DNA of 64,000 nt from Actinomycetes bacterium (lineage in GTDB: Bacteria > Auribacterota > JAJCYG01), in assembly GCA_029263055.1 (NCBI GenBank), contig JAJCYG010000045.1, positions 1 through 64,000 on the forward strand, in the 5' to 3' direction. Under the pieces are notes generated by a model. The model saw only the letters and a program-made list of their open reading frames with translations, was not told where the DNA came from and did no database searches. Below are positions 48,579 through 59,055 of the stretch, piece by piece. The number at the start of each line of letters is the position of its first letter. Position 1 is the stretch's first letter. The position numbers and the translations under genes were made by a program.

Positions 48579-49103
48579 CTATTTAAGACTGACAACCAGC
48601 TTTTTATTTAAGCATTTGGCAACTTGCTCTAAGGTATCTATAGAAAAATTCTCTCTCCCTGTTTCCAACCGCGAGATATATTGCTGAATCGACCCCATTT
48701 TTTGAGCAAACTCCTTTTGGGTATACCCCAGACTTTGACGAATGGCTTTGATCTGATCAGCAATTTCTTTTCTCTCTGCAGGAATCTTTTCTTCTGACCA
48801 TTCTCTTAAACGGACCCCTTGTTTTCTAAATTCTTTGTATAAATGCTCATAGATCATTTGCAAGAAAGTGACTCGAGTTTGATTCCAAGCATCTCTCTTC
48901 ATCCTCTTTTTCAGAACAGGCCATTTTTGACAAAATATTTTTTTGTCTAATAGTTTAAAAACTTCTTTTAGATTACCTTCTCTAGCCAAAAGATTCTCAG
49001 CACAAAGATCAAATTTAATATGATCTTTATCTTTTAAAATCTCTTTTGCCTCTTCTAATGACAACCGACTGTCCCACAACCAATGTGCTCTCATCTCCAT
49101 CAC
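48579..49103 (-). CDS. XRE-type HTH regulator paired with the AbiEii-like protein
   Basis: A 174-residue protein. The C-terminal 60 residues are a clear helix-turn-helix (IRQSLGYTQKEFAQKMGSIQQYISRLETG). The N-terminal ~100 residues are helical and basic with no family I know. It starts one base after the nucleotidyltransferase stop, so the two are cotranscribed. The likely role is to bind the symmetric operator at 49821-49883 and to counter the upstream protein. It is not the winged-helix AbiEi antitoxin usually seen with AbiEii. Confidence 0.75.
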   Translation of the reverse strand: MMEMRAHWLWDSRLSLEEAKEILKDKDHIKFDLCAENLLAREGNLKEVFKLLDKKIFCQKWPVLKKRMKRDAWNQTRVTFLQMIYEHLYKEFRKQGVRLREWSEEKIPAERKEIADQIKAIRQSLGYTQKEFAQKMGSIQQYISRLETGRENFSIDTLEQVAKCLNKKLVVSLK

Positions 49104-49104
49104 C

Positions 49105-49800
49105 TCATTCTAATAATTTAGCAGGAAGCGCACTTAAAACCTCTTTATCAAAATATCGAAATACTTTTCTAGTATCAATTCCATCCACATAATCTATTAG
49201 ATCCATTTGCAGATTCATTCGATTAAATCTCTTATACCAATCGAACAATAACTCTGCCCGCTCAGGCTCGTAATACTCCAGAAAAAACTCAGATAGGGGT
49301 CGATAACGAGTCGACAATGTATAAATGTCAAAGAAATCCTTAGGTGCCTGCCGACCAGAAGGAATCATTTTCCCAATAATATTAACCTTTTCAGATATTC
49401 CAATAGCAGCAATTATTTTTCTATAGTAAATATCCTCAATTGAATGAAGACCATTTTTAATCGGCTTGATGTTCTCATGAAAATCAGAAACAAAATCTAT
49501 TTTGAGAAAGAGCCCATTTTTCAACTCAAGATTATAAATTTTTAGTGGAACTAATTTGGGATCTGTCTGTTCTCTTTTAAGTTCAAATGAAAAACCAGTC
49601 TCTTTTTCAATAAACTTCATCACCTTTTCAGAGTCATCAGGATGATACTCTTGAGTAAAAAAATCCAAATCCTCAGAAAACCGATGTGCATAGTAAAATG
49701 CCAAAGCAGTCCCCCCAGTTAAATAATAACCAGGAAATGCTTCAACCACTTTGTCCGTAATCTCTCTTTGCAACTTCTGAATAGTACTTCTTTCATCCAT
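49105..49800 (-). CDS. AbiEii/AbiGii-family nucleotidyltransferase (putative toxin)
   Basis: A 231-residue protein with the family core LTGGTALAFYYAHRFSEDLDFF, giving the GG(S/T) and DxD elements of nucleotidyltransferases, and a third acidic residue in FLKIDFVSD. Family members act as toxins in phage-abortive and addiction modules by adding nucleotides to tRNA acceptor ends or similar targets. The target here is unknown. It is the first gene of a two-gene operon behind a consensus promoter with overlapping inverted repeats. Confidence 0.82.
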   Translation of the reverse strand: MDERSTIQKLQREITDKVVEAFPGYYLTGGTALAFYYAHRFSEDLDFFTQEYHPDDSEKVMKFIEKETGFSFELKREQTDPKLVPLKIYNLELKNGLFLKIDFVSDFHENIKPIKNGLHSIEDIYYRKIIAAIGISEKVNIIGKMIPSGRQAPKDFFDIYTLSTRYRPLSEFFLEYYEPERAELLFDWYKRFNRMNLQMDLIDYVDGIDTRKVFRYFDKEVLSALPAKLLE

Positions 49801-49820
49801 ATAAAAAGACTCCTATACAT

Positions 49821-49883
49821 ATACTACTTATAAGTTGTACTAATGTCAATAATAATATATACATCACAACTTATAAGTAGTAT
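49821..49883 (-). promoter_or_regulatory. Promoter with large inverted-repeat operator for the AbiEii/XRE operon
   Basis: Minus-strand -35 TTGACA (49844-49849), 17-base spacer, -10 TAGTAT (49821-49826). A perfect 18-base inverted repeat (49821-49838 and 49866-49883), each arm containing CTTATAAG, covers the -10/spacer and the region upstream of -35. A third partial copy (ATAAGTAGT) is at 49901-49909. The remaining ~190 bases to 50103 show nothing I recognise. Confidence 0.75.
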
Positions 49884-50103
49884 TATTGTTTAATAAATTA
49901 ATAAGTAGTTATTGTGCAGTCATTTAAATACAGAGAAGATTTCCAAACTTCGCAGCCACAAGCAGAGACACCTGCAAGATCTAATAATATAAGTCAAACA
50001 ACCTAGTTAAAAGTAAGACATTCATGTCGCAACTTTTAACCCCCACTACATCACCAAACAGCTCCAAACGCCGTTAAACCAAAAACCCAAATCCAGCCGA
50101 AGT

Positions 50104-50223
50104 CCAACGTTCAGAATGGGCTCAGAGCAAGACGGGATAAAAATATAAAAGTGAGTCGTATCTTTATATACGTCGAGCTTTTATATTTTTATCCCAACGC
50201 CGCTCTGAGCCCATTCTGAACGT

Positions 50224-50226
<3 letters not shown>
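50104..50226. repeat. Structured palindromic element, copy B, abutting tRNA-Leu
   Basis: A 123-base element. The outer arms are 25-base perfect complements (50104-50128 and 50202-50226) and the inner arms 18-base perfect complements (50134-50151 and 50178-50195). The internal loop is AAGAC on the left and AACGCC on the right. The terminal loop holds AGTCGTAT and ATACGTCGA. Its right end is the encoded CCA of tRNA-Leu, immediately after the discriminator base. Loops match copy A at 13172; stem sequences do not. Confidence 0.85.
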
Positions 50227-50308
<82 letters not shown>

Positions 50309-50328
50309 TAAGTTTAAAAATATTGTTT

Positions 50329-51402
50329 CTAACTCTTACCTAAAAATCTCAAGATATCGTTATAGGTTGCAAAAACAATCAACCCTAACAATAAGGCCAA
50401 ACCAATTTTTTGCGATAAGTCTTGAGCTTTCATGCTGACAGGACTTCCTTTAATTGCTTCGACAATTAAAAAGACAGCATGTCCCCCATCCAAGATTGGA
50501 ATCGGCAAAAAGTTGAGCACAGCCAAGTTAATACTGATCAGCGCAATAAAGTAAAAGAGCGACAGCATGCCTCGTCGTGCTTCTTTACCTGCAAGTTGCG
50601 CAATCATTAATGGACCACCCAAGTTCTTTGCAGAGACTTGCCCCGTCGCTAACAAGAAGATTCCCTTATAGGTCATGGCCGTTAACTTCACCGTATGCTC
50701 GGTTCCTTGCCACACCGCTTTAAATGGATTTGCTTTTTCAGTTTGAAAATCAGAGGTAGGCATAATCCCAATCAAACCAATGTTGTGTTCTTTACCAAAC
50801 ACATCATTTGTGGTTTCTGATTTGGGTGTTAATGTCACCTGAAACGGCTCACCGTCACGTTCTATTGTGACCGCCAGTTCTTTATCGGCACTTTGATAAA
50901 TGATTTTAACGAGCTCGTCCCATTTTTTAGTCCGCACGCCATCAATGGCAACAATTTTATCGCCTTGTTGAAGATTTGCCCCTGCTGCAGGATAACCTTC
51001 TTTAACTTCTCCGATTTGGTTGGTCAAAACGGGCACACCAACCATGTAGACTCCAATAAAAATAAACAGAGCCAACACAAAGTTCATCACAGGACCTGCA
51101 GAGACAATTTTTAGACGCTGCCAGACTGTTTTAGAATTAAATTCCCACGGCTCTCCTTTAATATTCTCAGAGTCCATACTTTCATCAACTAAGCCAGCCA
51201 TTTTCACATATCCGCCTAGTGGTAAAAGAGAAACTTTATATTCTGTGTCCCCTTTGGTGATCCCAAAAAGCTTTGGTCCAAATCCAATGGAAAAGCGTTC
51301 GACTTTAACGCCATTGCGTTTGGCCACAATAAAATGTCCCCATTCATGAATAATGATCAGAACACTAAAAACAAAAACAACCGATAATATAGTAACAATC
51401 AT
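50329..51402 (-). CDS. rseP: RIP metalloprotease RseP (site-2 protease)
   Basis: A 357-residue intramembrane zinc protease. The active site HEWGH lies in the first membrane helix (VLIIIHEWGHFIVAKRNGV). A single PDZ domain follows at about 115-200. The C-terminal membrane part has NFLPIPILDGGH with the third zinc ligand. It cleaves anti-sigma factors and remnant signal peptides. Last protein gene of the purA-uppS-cdsA-dxr-rseP run; dxr-rseP adjacency is common. Confidence 0.96.
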   Translation of the reverse strand: MIVTILSVVFVFSVLIIIHEWGHFIVAKRNGVKVERFSIGFGPKLFGITKGDTEYKVSLLPLGGYVKMAGLVDESMDSENIKGEPWEFNSKTVWQRLKIVSAGPVMNFVLALFIFIGVYMVGVPVLTNQIGEVKEGYPAAGANLQQGDKIVAIDGVRTKKWDELVKIIYQSADKELAVTIERDGEPFQVTLTPKSETTNDVFGKEHNIGLIGIMPTSDFQTEKANPFKAVWQGTEHTVKLTAMTYKGIFLLATGQVSAKNLGGPLMIAQLAGKEARRGMLSLFYFIALISINLAVLNFLPIPILDGGHAVFLIVEAIKGSPVSMKAQDLSQKIGLALLLGLIVFATYNDILRFLGKS

Positions 51403-51411
51403 GGTCTCTCC

Positions 51412-52581
51412 CTATCGCGACACAAGCGAAATGTTATTGATAAACTCTTTAGATTGAATACGCACTTCTTCATCACAATGTAAAATTTCTTCTAACGTAT
51501 ACTCTTGTTTGTTTGAGTGGTTTTCTAAAGCATTTCCAACCACTTTCACAATATCTAAGAAACGAATCTCTTCTTTTAAGAATGCGGCAACAGCCACTTC
51601 ATTAGCGGCATTCAGCACACATGGAGTGGTTCCCCCAGCTAGAGCTGCTTCAAACGCATATTTTAGCACAGGAAACTGATTAAAATCAGGTTTTTGAAAG
51701 TGAAGGGCTCCAATTTGGGTCAAATCAAGGTATCCGGCACACCCTTCTTTTAATTCTGGATAGGTCAAAGCGGCTTGAATCGGGATTTTCATGTCTGTCA
51801 CACCCAACTGCGCTAAGATCGAACCATCCACAAATTCCACCATGGAATGGACCAAACTTTCAGGGTGAATCACAATTTCAATATTTTCAGCTCCTACATC
51901 AAACAACCAACGCGCTTCAATCACCTCTAATCCCTTATTCATCATGGTAGCTGAATCAACTGAGATTTTAGGCCCCATTTTCCATTTAGGATGAGCAATG
52001 GCTTGCTTAGGTGTCACGGTTTCTAATTCAGAAACAGATGTCTTTAAAAAAGGACCACCTGAAGCAGTTAAGATTAATTTGCGCACTTCATTAATTGGAC
52101 GATTACCTAAAGCTTGAAACAGAGCCGCATGTTCACTATCCACAGGAAGAAGATGAGATTTTTTTTCATTTAATATGCTTCTAACAAGCGCTCCACCCAT
52201 GACCAAGACTTCTTTATTGGCTAAGGCCACATCTTTGCCTGCTTTGAGTGCAGCTAAGGCGGGTAATAATCCAGCCGCACCAACAATCCCACTCACAACC
52301 GTTTCTACTTCAGATAAGGTCGCAATATGCTCAATTCCCAGAGGCCCTTCTAAGACTTCAATCGATTCTCCTTGAAGGCGAGAACGCAACTCTTTTGCTT
52401 TAGCCACATCTAAAACAGCAACTGATTTAGGATGAAACTTTTTGATCTGTTCTTCTAATAGATCAATCTTACTTGCAGCGGTCAAACCAACCACTTCATA
52501 TTGATCGAGATTGGCAGACACAATTTCAAGTGTGCTTTGTCCAATTGATCCCGTTGATCCTAATAGCGCAATTTTTTTCAT
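51412..52581 (-). CDS. dxr: 1-deoxy-D-xylulose 5-phosphate reductoisomerase
   Basis: A 389-residue enzyme of the non-mevalonate isoprenoid pathway making MEP from DXP with NADPH. LLGSTGSIGQSTLEIV is the cofactor site. DSEHAALFQAL and MNKGLEVIEARWLF form the metal/substrate site. It lies one base after cdsA and nine bases before rseP. UppS in the same operon uses the isoprenoids downstream of this step. Confidence 0.97.
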   Translation of the reverse strand: MKKIALLGSTGSIGQSTLEIVSANLDQYEVVGLTAASKIDLLEEQIKKFHPKSVAVLDVAKAKELRSRLQGESIEVLEGPLGIEHIATLSEVETVVSGIVGAAGLLPALAALKAGKDVALANKEVLVMGGALVRSILNEKKSHLLPVDSEHAALFQALGNRPINEVRKLILTASGGPFLKTSVSELETVTPKQAIAHPKWKMGPKISVDSATMMNKGLEVIEARWLFDVGAENIEIVIHPESLVHSMVEFVDGSILAQLGVTDMKIPIQAALTYPELKEGCAGYLDLTQIGALHFQKPDFNQFPVLKYAFEAALAGGTTPCVLNAANEVAVAAFLKEEIRFLDIVKVVGNALENHSNKQEYTLEEILHCDEEVRIQSKEFINNISLVSR

Positions 52582-52582
52582 T

Positions 52583-53413
52583 TTAACTCACAAAATATTT
52601 CATATAAAAATAAGTAATTGGGGCTGTAAACAACAAGCTGTCTAACACATCAAACGCCCCACCCATCCCCGGTATAAACGAACCTGAATCTTTAATTTTG
52701 GCATCGCGTTTAAATAATGATTCCAACAAGTCACCCACAATCCCCACCACACCCACAACCAATCCAAAAACAAACAAGTGTGGAAGCTCTAGATTGGGAA
52801 AGAAAAGCGCTTGGCCTAAATAAGCAGCTCCAATCGAACCAAGTAATCCTCCAATAGCCCCTTCTCGAGTCTTTTTAGGACTGATTTTAGGTGCTAAAGG
52901 TTTTTTACCCATTAAAGAACCGACAAAGTAAGCCACAATGTCAGAACTCTTTGTCACTAAAAAAGCAAAAAAGATAAACCAACGACCATCTAGGCCAGGG
53001 AAAAAAGCAATCTTATAAAAGAACGAAAAAAGCCAAGCAATATAAAGAACCCCTGTCACAGATAAAGCACTCAGCACTAATGGAGACCCTTTTGAGCCTT
53101 GCACCGCTTGAATCAAAAACAACAAACCAATCGTTAGAAAAAGAAGAAGAATCTCGCAATCAGCTGTTAACGAACCAGAAAAAGAACCCCAAAAAATAAC
53201 CGCACTTAAAAGAAGCCCCACACTAATAGATGGGATTGGCTTCAACGACAAACCTTTAGCTTTCACTAAATCAAAATATTCTTTTAAGGCAATCCCAACC
53301 ATCAAGTGTGCCCCCACAAAGGTAAGCCACACCCCTTTTCCTTGAGAGAAAAAGACACAAGCAATCAATACACCAATTAAGCAAAAAGCACTAATCAGAC
53401 GACGAGATAGCAT
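52583..53413 (-). CDS. cdsA: Phosphatidate cytidylyltransferase
   Basis: A 276-residue polytopic membrane enzyme activating phosphatidate to CDP-diacylglycerol. The family C-terminal signature appears as FKRDAKIKDSGSFIPGMGGAFDVLDSL; the usual PGHGG is PGMGG here. I prefer ATG 53413 to a TTG at 53425; it overlaps the uppS end. Confidence 0.93.
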   Translation of the reverse strand: MLSRRLISAFCLIGVLIACVFFSQGKGVWLTFVGAHLMVGIALKEYFDLVKAKGLSLKPIPSISVGLLLSAVIFWGSFSGSLTADCEILLLFLTIGLLFLIQAVQGSKGSPLVLSALSVTGVLYIAWLFSFFYKIAFFPGLDGRWFIFFAFLVTKSSDIVAYFVGSLMGKKPLAPKISPKKTREGAIGGLLGSIGAAYLGQALFFPNLELPHLFVFGLVVGVVGIVGDLLESLFKRDAKIKDSGSFIPGMGGAFDVLDSLLFTAPITYFYMKYFVS

Positions 53414-54122
53414 CCACTCCCCCAAACCGACGTTGTCGATTTTGAAATTCAGTAATTGCTTCTTGTAAATGAACTTTACGAAACTCTGGCCAATAAAGGT
53501 CCATCACGACAATCTCTGCATATGAAATCTGCCACAACAAAAAATTACTAATTCTTTTTTCTCCGCTTGTGCGGATCAACAGCTCTGGATCAGGATAATC
53601 AGCTGTGTACAAATACGAAGAGATTAAGTCTTCATCAATTGAGCTCAAACTCAAACGATTCCCTTCAACTTCAGTGGCAATCTTACGCACAGAGTCCACA
53701 ATTTCTCTTCGAGAACCATAGTTCAATGCCAAGATCAGCTTCAGGCCTGTGTTCTTTGCTGTTTTTTCAAACGCAATTTGAAGTTCCTTTTGAACAGACT
53801 CTGGCAATTCTTCAAGAGCCCCAATAGCCAACAATTGCACATTGTTCTTATTTAGCTCTTCGACTTCTTTTTTTAAGAAGAACTTAAGCAAAGTCATCAA
53901 CGCATTCACTTCTGCTTTAGGGCGTGACCAATTCTCACTTGAAAAAGCATAGAGTGTTAAATACTCGACACCTAACTCGCCACATGCCCGCACAACAGCT
54001 CGAACCGATTCTGCACCCGCACGATGCCCTTCAATGCGAGGTAATTTTTTCTCTTTAGCCCAGCGTCCATTTCCATCCATAATAATGGCAATGTGCTTAG
54101 GTATTGTTTCTGAGTTCATCAT
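53391..54122 (-). CDS. uppS: Isoprenyl transferase (undecaprenyl diphosphate synthase type)
   Basis: A 243-residue cis-prenyltransferase. It carries IAIIMDGNGRWAKEKKLPRIEGHRAG (catalytic Asp and phosphate site), YAFSSENWSRP, and the C-terminal PELLIRTSGEKRISNFLLWQ. It makes the lipid carrier for peptidoglycan and surface glycans. It overlaps cdsA and lies 30 bases after purA. Confidence 0.96.
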   Translation of the reverse strand: MMNSETIPKHIAIIMDGNGRWAKEKKLPRIEGHRAGAESVRAVVRACGELGVEYLTLYAFSSENWSRPKAEVNALMTLLKFFLKKEVEELNKNNVQLLAIGALEELPESVQKELQIAFEKTAKNTGLKLILALNYGSRREIVDSVRKIATEVEGNRLSLSSIDEDLISSYLYTADYPDPELLIRTSGEKRISNFLLWQISYAEIVVMDLYWPEFRKVHLQEAITEFQNRQRRFGGVDAISSSD

Positions 54123-54152
54123 ATTTTATTGCTGACTCTGCTCTTTGCGTTA

Positions 54153-55451
<1,299 letters not shown>

Positions 55452-55460
55452 TCACACAAA

Positions 55461-55507
55461 AAGATCGGTATAAAAGACAACAACTCAACAGCTTTTATAC
55501 CGATCTT
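55461..55507 (-). terminator. Intrinsic terminator of the tig-clpP-clpX-serA transcript
   Basis: Perfect 16-base arms (AAGATCGGTATAAAAG and its complement) with a 15-base loop. On the minus strand they are followed by a short T run, eight bases after the serA stop. Confidence 0.8.
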
Positions 55508-55514
55508 AAAGTTT

Positions 55515-57104
55515 TTATAGTTCTACCATTTTACAGTTAACAATATCTGGAAGAGCTCTTAACTTTTCTAAAACATCTTTAGACACCACACTGTCCACAT
55601 TCACAACTGTGATCGCATGTTTTCCCATTTCTTTACGCCCAACAGTCATCCCTGCAATATTGATACTACCTTCTCCAAGCACGGTTCCTAAAGAACCAAT
55701 AATTCCAGGACGGTCAACATTGGTCACAACCAATAAATAACCAGATGGAATAGCATCCACAAAGTTATCGTCAATTTTAACAATACGAGGTTCGTTTTTC
55801 TTTCCGAGCAACGTTCCTGCTATGGTAAATGTGCGGCTTGTTGTTTTAATTTGAATGGTTAAAAGATCTGAAAACTCTTCCACATTAGATGTTTTCGATT
55901 CAACAATCTTAATACCCCGTTCTTTAGCAATCAAATGCGCATTCACTAAGTTCACATTCATTTGCAACACATGGCCCAATAACCCTTTTAAAATACCGAC
56001 AGTAATTGGATCTGTATTAATTTCAGCAATCTTACCGCTATAGTTTAAGCAAACCTCTTCAACGGTTCCTTCTAATAATTGAGCCACCAAACTTCCCAGT
56101 TTTTCAGATAAGAAAAGATAAGGCTGTATTTGTCTGAGTGTTTCATTATCCATTGAAGGCATGTTCACTGCATTACGAATGGTTTTGCCACTCAGCGCGT
56201 CCACCACTGAATTAGCCACATCAATAGCCACATTTAATTGAGCTTCTTTAGTTGAAGCACCTAAGTGTGGCGTACAAATAACATTGTCCATCTCTAATAA
56301 AGAAGTTCTTTTAGGAGGCTCTTCTTCGTACACATCTAAAGCCGCTCCGGCAACCTTACCCGATTTAAGCGCTTCTTCTAAGGCCGCTTCATCTACAATG
56401 CCCCCTCGAGCACAGTTAATGATCGAAACACCGCTCTTCATTTTGGCAAAGGCTTCTTTTCCAATAATCCCTTTGGTTTCAGGAGTCAAAGGAGTGTGCA
56501 CAGTAATGTAATCACTCTCTTGAAAAATACGATCCACATCAGCCATTTCAACTTTAAGTTTTGCCGCACGTTCAGAAGACATGAAAGGATCAAAAGCAAT
56601 CACGCGCATTTGAAAACCAAGGGCGCGTTGCACCACTTCTGTTCCAATACGCCCCATCCCAACCACACCTAATGTTTTGCCACGTACTTCTGTTCCAACA
56701 AAATGACTTCGTTCCCACTTGCCTGCTTTTACAGAAGCAACGGCTTGAGGAATATTGCGCGAAAGAGCTAACAACATAGAAAAAGTATGTTCCGCTGTTG
56801 AAATAGTATTCACATCTGGAGTATTTAAAACAACGATTCCATTTTTTGTTGCGGCATCAATATCTACATTATCAACCCCAACTCCAGCACGACCAATTAC
56901 TTTTAATTTTCCTGCTTTTTCAATCAGCTCACTTGTTACTTTAGTTTGACTGCGAACAATCAAACCATCGTATTCACCAATGCACGCAACAAGATCTTCT
57001 GCTGAGATGCCCTTACGGTCATCCACATCAAAAGCCTCAGCACTCGTTAGGACTTCTTTCCCTTTTTCTGATAAAGCATCACTTATTAAAATTTTCATTT
57101 TCAT
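55515..57104 (-). CDS. serA: D-3-phosphoglycerate dehydrogenase, long form
   Basis: A 529-residue enzyme starting serine synthesis. The NAD-binding domain has TLGVVGMGRIGTEVVQRA; catalytic motifs are INCARGGIVDEAAL and VICTPHLGASTKEAQ. An intervening ASB domain and a C-terminal ACT domain (YLLVVTNVDRPGIIGSLGTVLG) follow, so serine feedback is possible. The start is ATG 57104 or 57098. It follows clpX by 37 bases. Confidence 0.97.
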   Translation of the reverse strand: MKMKILISDALSEKGKEVLTSAEAFDVDDRKGISAEDLVACIGEYDGLIVRSQTKVTSELIEKAGKLKVIGRAGVGVDNVDIDAATKNGIVVLNTPDVNTISTAEHTFSMLLALSRNIPQAVASVKAGKWERSHFVGTEVRGKTLGVVGMGRIGTEVVQRALGFQMRVIAFDPFMSSERAAKLKVEMADVDRIFQESDYITVHTPLTPETKGIIGKEAFAKMKSGVSIINCARGGIVDEAALEEALKSGKVAGAALDVYEEEPPKRTSLLEMDNVICTPHLGASTKEAQLNVAIDVANSVVDALSGKTIRNAVNMPSMDNETLRQIQPYLFLSEKLGSLVAQLLEGTVEEVCLNYSGKIAEINTDPITVGILKGLLGHVLQMNVNLVNAHLIAKERGIKIVESKTSNVEEFSDLLTIQIKTTSRTFTIAGTLLGKKNEPRIVKIDDNFVDAIPSGYLLVVTNVDRPGIIGSLGTVLGEGSINIAGMTVGRKEMGKHAITVVNVDSVVSKDVLEKLRALPDIVNCKMVEL

Positions 57105-57141
57105 CTCTCTACCTTATGTCTGTTTGGAATCACGACAGAAT

Positions 57142-58395
57142 TTACGCGATTTTCTTGCGCGTGGTTTTAGTTTTAATTTCAGGCGGGCTTGTTTTATCAA
57201 CAGATTCTTTTGTCACCACAACCTCTTCCACATCGTTTCGGGATGGGATTTCATACATAATATCAAGCATGATTTCTTCCATGAGACCTCGTAAAGCACG
57301 CGCCCCAGTTTTTTTCTCGATCGCTTTTTTAGCTAAAGCTTTTAAAGCATCTTTTTTAAAGATTAGGTCAACCCCTTCCATTTCAAAAAGTTTTTGATAC
57401 TGCTTCACTAAAGCATTTTTAGGTTCACTCAAAATATGAATCAATTCTTGTTCTTCTAGATCAGCCAAAACAGACATCACAGGTAAACGCCCAATAAATT
57501 CTGGAATCATTCCAAACCGAAGTAAATCTTCAGGTTGAGCTTGTCTAAGTAATTCACCTATTCGTTTTTTCTGAATAGCTGTACTAGCCTCAGAACCAAA
57601 ACCCATTGTCTTTTTCCCAATTCGCTGAGACACAATTTTATCTAGGTTAGAAAAAGCACCCCCACAAATAAAGAGAATATTCTGTGTGTTGACTTGAATA
57701 AATTCTTGATGCGGATGTTTGCGTCCCCCTTTAGGCGGCACATTTGCATGAGTTCCTTCTAAAATTTTCAACAATGATTGCTGCACCCCTTCACCCGACA
57801 CATCACGAGTAATGGAGACATTCTCTGTTGTGCGACCAATTTTATCAATCTCATCAATATAGATGATGCCGATTTCAGCACGCTTAATATCATAATCAGC
57901 CGCCTGAACTAATTTCAGGATCACGTTCTCAACATCTTCACCCACATAACCAGCTTCGGTCAATGTTGTGGCGTCAGCAATACAAAAAGGAACATCCAGA
58001 ACGCGCGCTAATGTTCGAGCTAAAAGAGTTTTTCCACTTCCAGTTGGACCCAACAATAAGATATTACTCTTTTCAAGTTCAATCCCATCCAAAGCAATAG
58101 GATTTTTAATCCGTTTGTAGTGGTTGTGCACGGCAACTGAAAGAGTCTTTTTAGCTTGGTCTTGGCCAATCACATATTGATCAAGTTGTTCTTTAATTTC
58201 AGCTGGCTTTAAAACCTTAAGTGGTTTTGGCGCTACCTTCTCTTTTGTAGGAGGAGCCAATTCTCGGTCCAAGATATCTTTACACAGTGAGATACACTCA
58301 TCACAAATAAAGACACCAGGTCCTGCAATCAATTTCTTGACCTCGTTTTGGCGCTTCTTACAAAAAGAACAATTAGCCATCGACATTTTATTCAT
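57142..58395 (-). CDS. clpX: ATP-dependent Clp protease ATPase subunit ClpX
   Basis: A 417-residue AAA+ unfoldase. The N-terminal zinc finger (CSFC...CDEC) is followed by Walker [17 protein letters not shown] and Walker [13 protein letters not shown]. The pore-loop YVGEDV and the conserved [13 protein letters not shown] [20 protein letters not shown] follow. It feeds substrates into ClpP, encoded two bases upstream. The true start may be at the third or sixth codon (MSMANC or MANC). Confidence 0.97.
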   Translation of the reverse strand: MNKMSMANCSFCKKRQNEVKKLIAGPGVFICDECISLCKDILDRELAPPTKEKVAPKPLKVLKPAEIKEQLDQYVIGQDQAKKTLSVAVHNHYKRIKNPIALDGIELEKSNILLLGPTGSGKTLLARTLARVLDVPFCIADATTLTEAGYVGEDVENVILKLVQAADYDIKRAEIGIIYIDEIDKIGRTTENVSITRDVSGEGVQQSLLKILEGTHANVPPKGGRKHPHQEFIQVNTQNILFICGGAFSNLDKIVSQRIGKKTMGFGSEASTAIQKKRIGELLRQAQPEDLLRFGMIPEFIGRLPVMSVLADLEEQELIHILSEPKNALVKQYQKLFEMEGVDLIFKKDALKALAKKAIEKKTGARALRGLMEEIMLDIMYEIPSRNDVEEVVVTKESVDKTSPPEIKTKTTRKKIA

Positions 58396-58397
58396 AT

Positions 58398-59021
58398 TTA
58401 TTTTTTCTCAGCCTTTTTATCAGGATCTTTCGTATCAGCATCTTTCATATCAGCAACAACCTTATCCACTAATCCATAATTTTTAGCTTCATCAGCAGAC
58501 ATAAAAAAATCACGATCTGTATCTTTTTTAACCTTGTCTAAAGGCTGTCCTGTTCGATCAGATAAAATTTGATTCAACTCTTGTTTCATTCTTAAGATTT
58601 CTTTAGTTTGGATTTCAATGTCAGTTGCCTGTCCTTGAGCTCCACCCAAAGGTTGGTGAATCATAATTCTTGAATGAGGTAAGGCAAATCGTTTTCCTTT
58701 GGCGCCTGCAGCCAACAGCACGGCTCCCATACTTGCGGCTTGACCAATACAATACGTATTCACATCACACTTTAAAAATTGCATGGTGTCAAAAATAGCC
58801 ATACCTGCTGTGACCACACCCCCTGGGCTGTTCACATAAAGATTAATATCTTTTTCAGGATCTTCCATTTGCAAAAAAAGCATTTGAGCTACGATGACAT
58901 TAGCAACATGGTCATCAATCGCTGTGCCTAAAAAAATGATGCGGTCTTTTAATAGACGTGAATAAATGTCATAAGATCTTTCGCCACGACCTGTTGTTTC
59001 TACAACCATTGGAATCAACAT
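58398..59021 (-). CDS. clpP: ATP-dependent Clp protease proteolytic subunit ClpP
   Basis: A 207-residue serine protease forming the tetradecameric chamber. The catalytic Ser is in [14 protein letters not shown], the His in [10 protein letters not shown] and the Asp in [13 protein letters not shown] Lys/Asp-rich C-terminal extension of about 12 residues follows the core. Part of tig-clpP-clpX. Confidence 0.98.
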   Translation of the reverse strand: MLIPMVVETTGRGERSYDIYSRLLKDRIIFLGTAIDDHVANVIVAQMLFLQMEDPEKDINLYVNSPGGVVTAGMAIFDTMQFLKCDVNTYCIGQAASMGAVLLAAGAKGKRFALPHSRIMIHQPLGGAQGQATDIEIQTKEILRMKQELNQILSDRTGQPLDKVKKDTDRDFFMSADEAKNYGLVDKVVADMKDADTKDPDKKAEKK

Positions 59022-59055
59022 ATTTTCCCCTTATATTTCTTATAGATGCGCCTGT

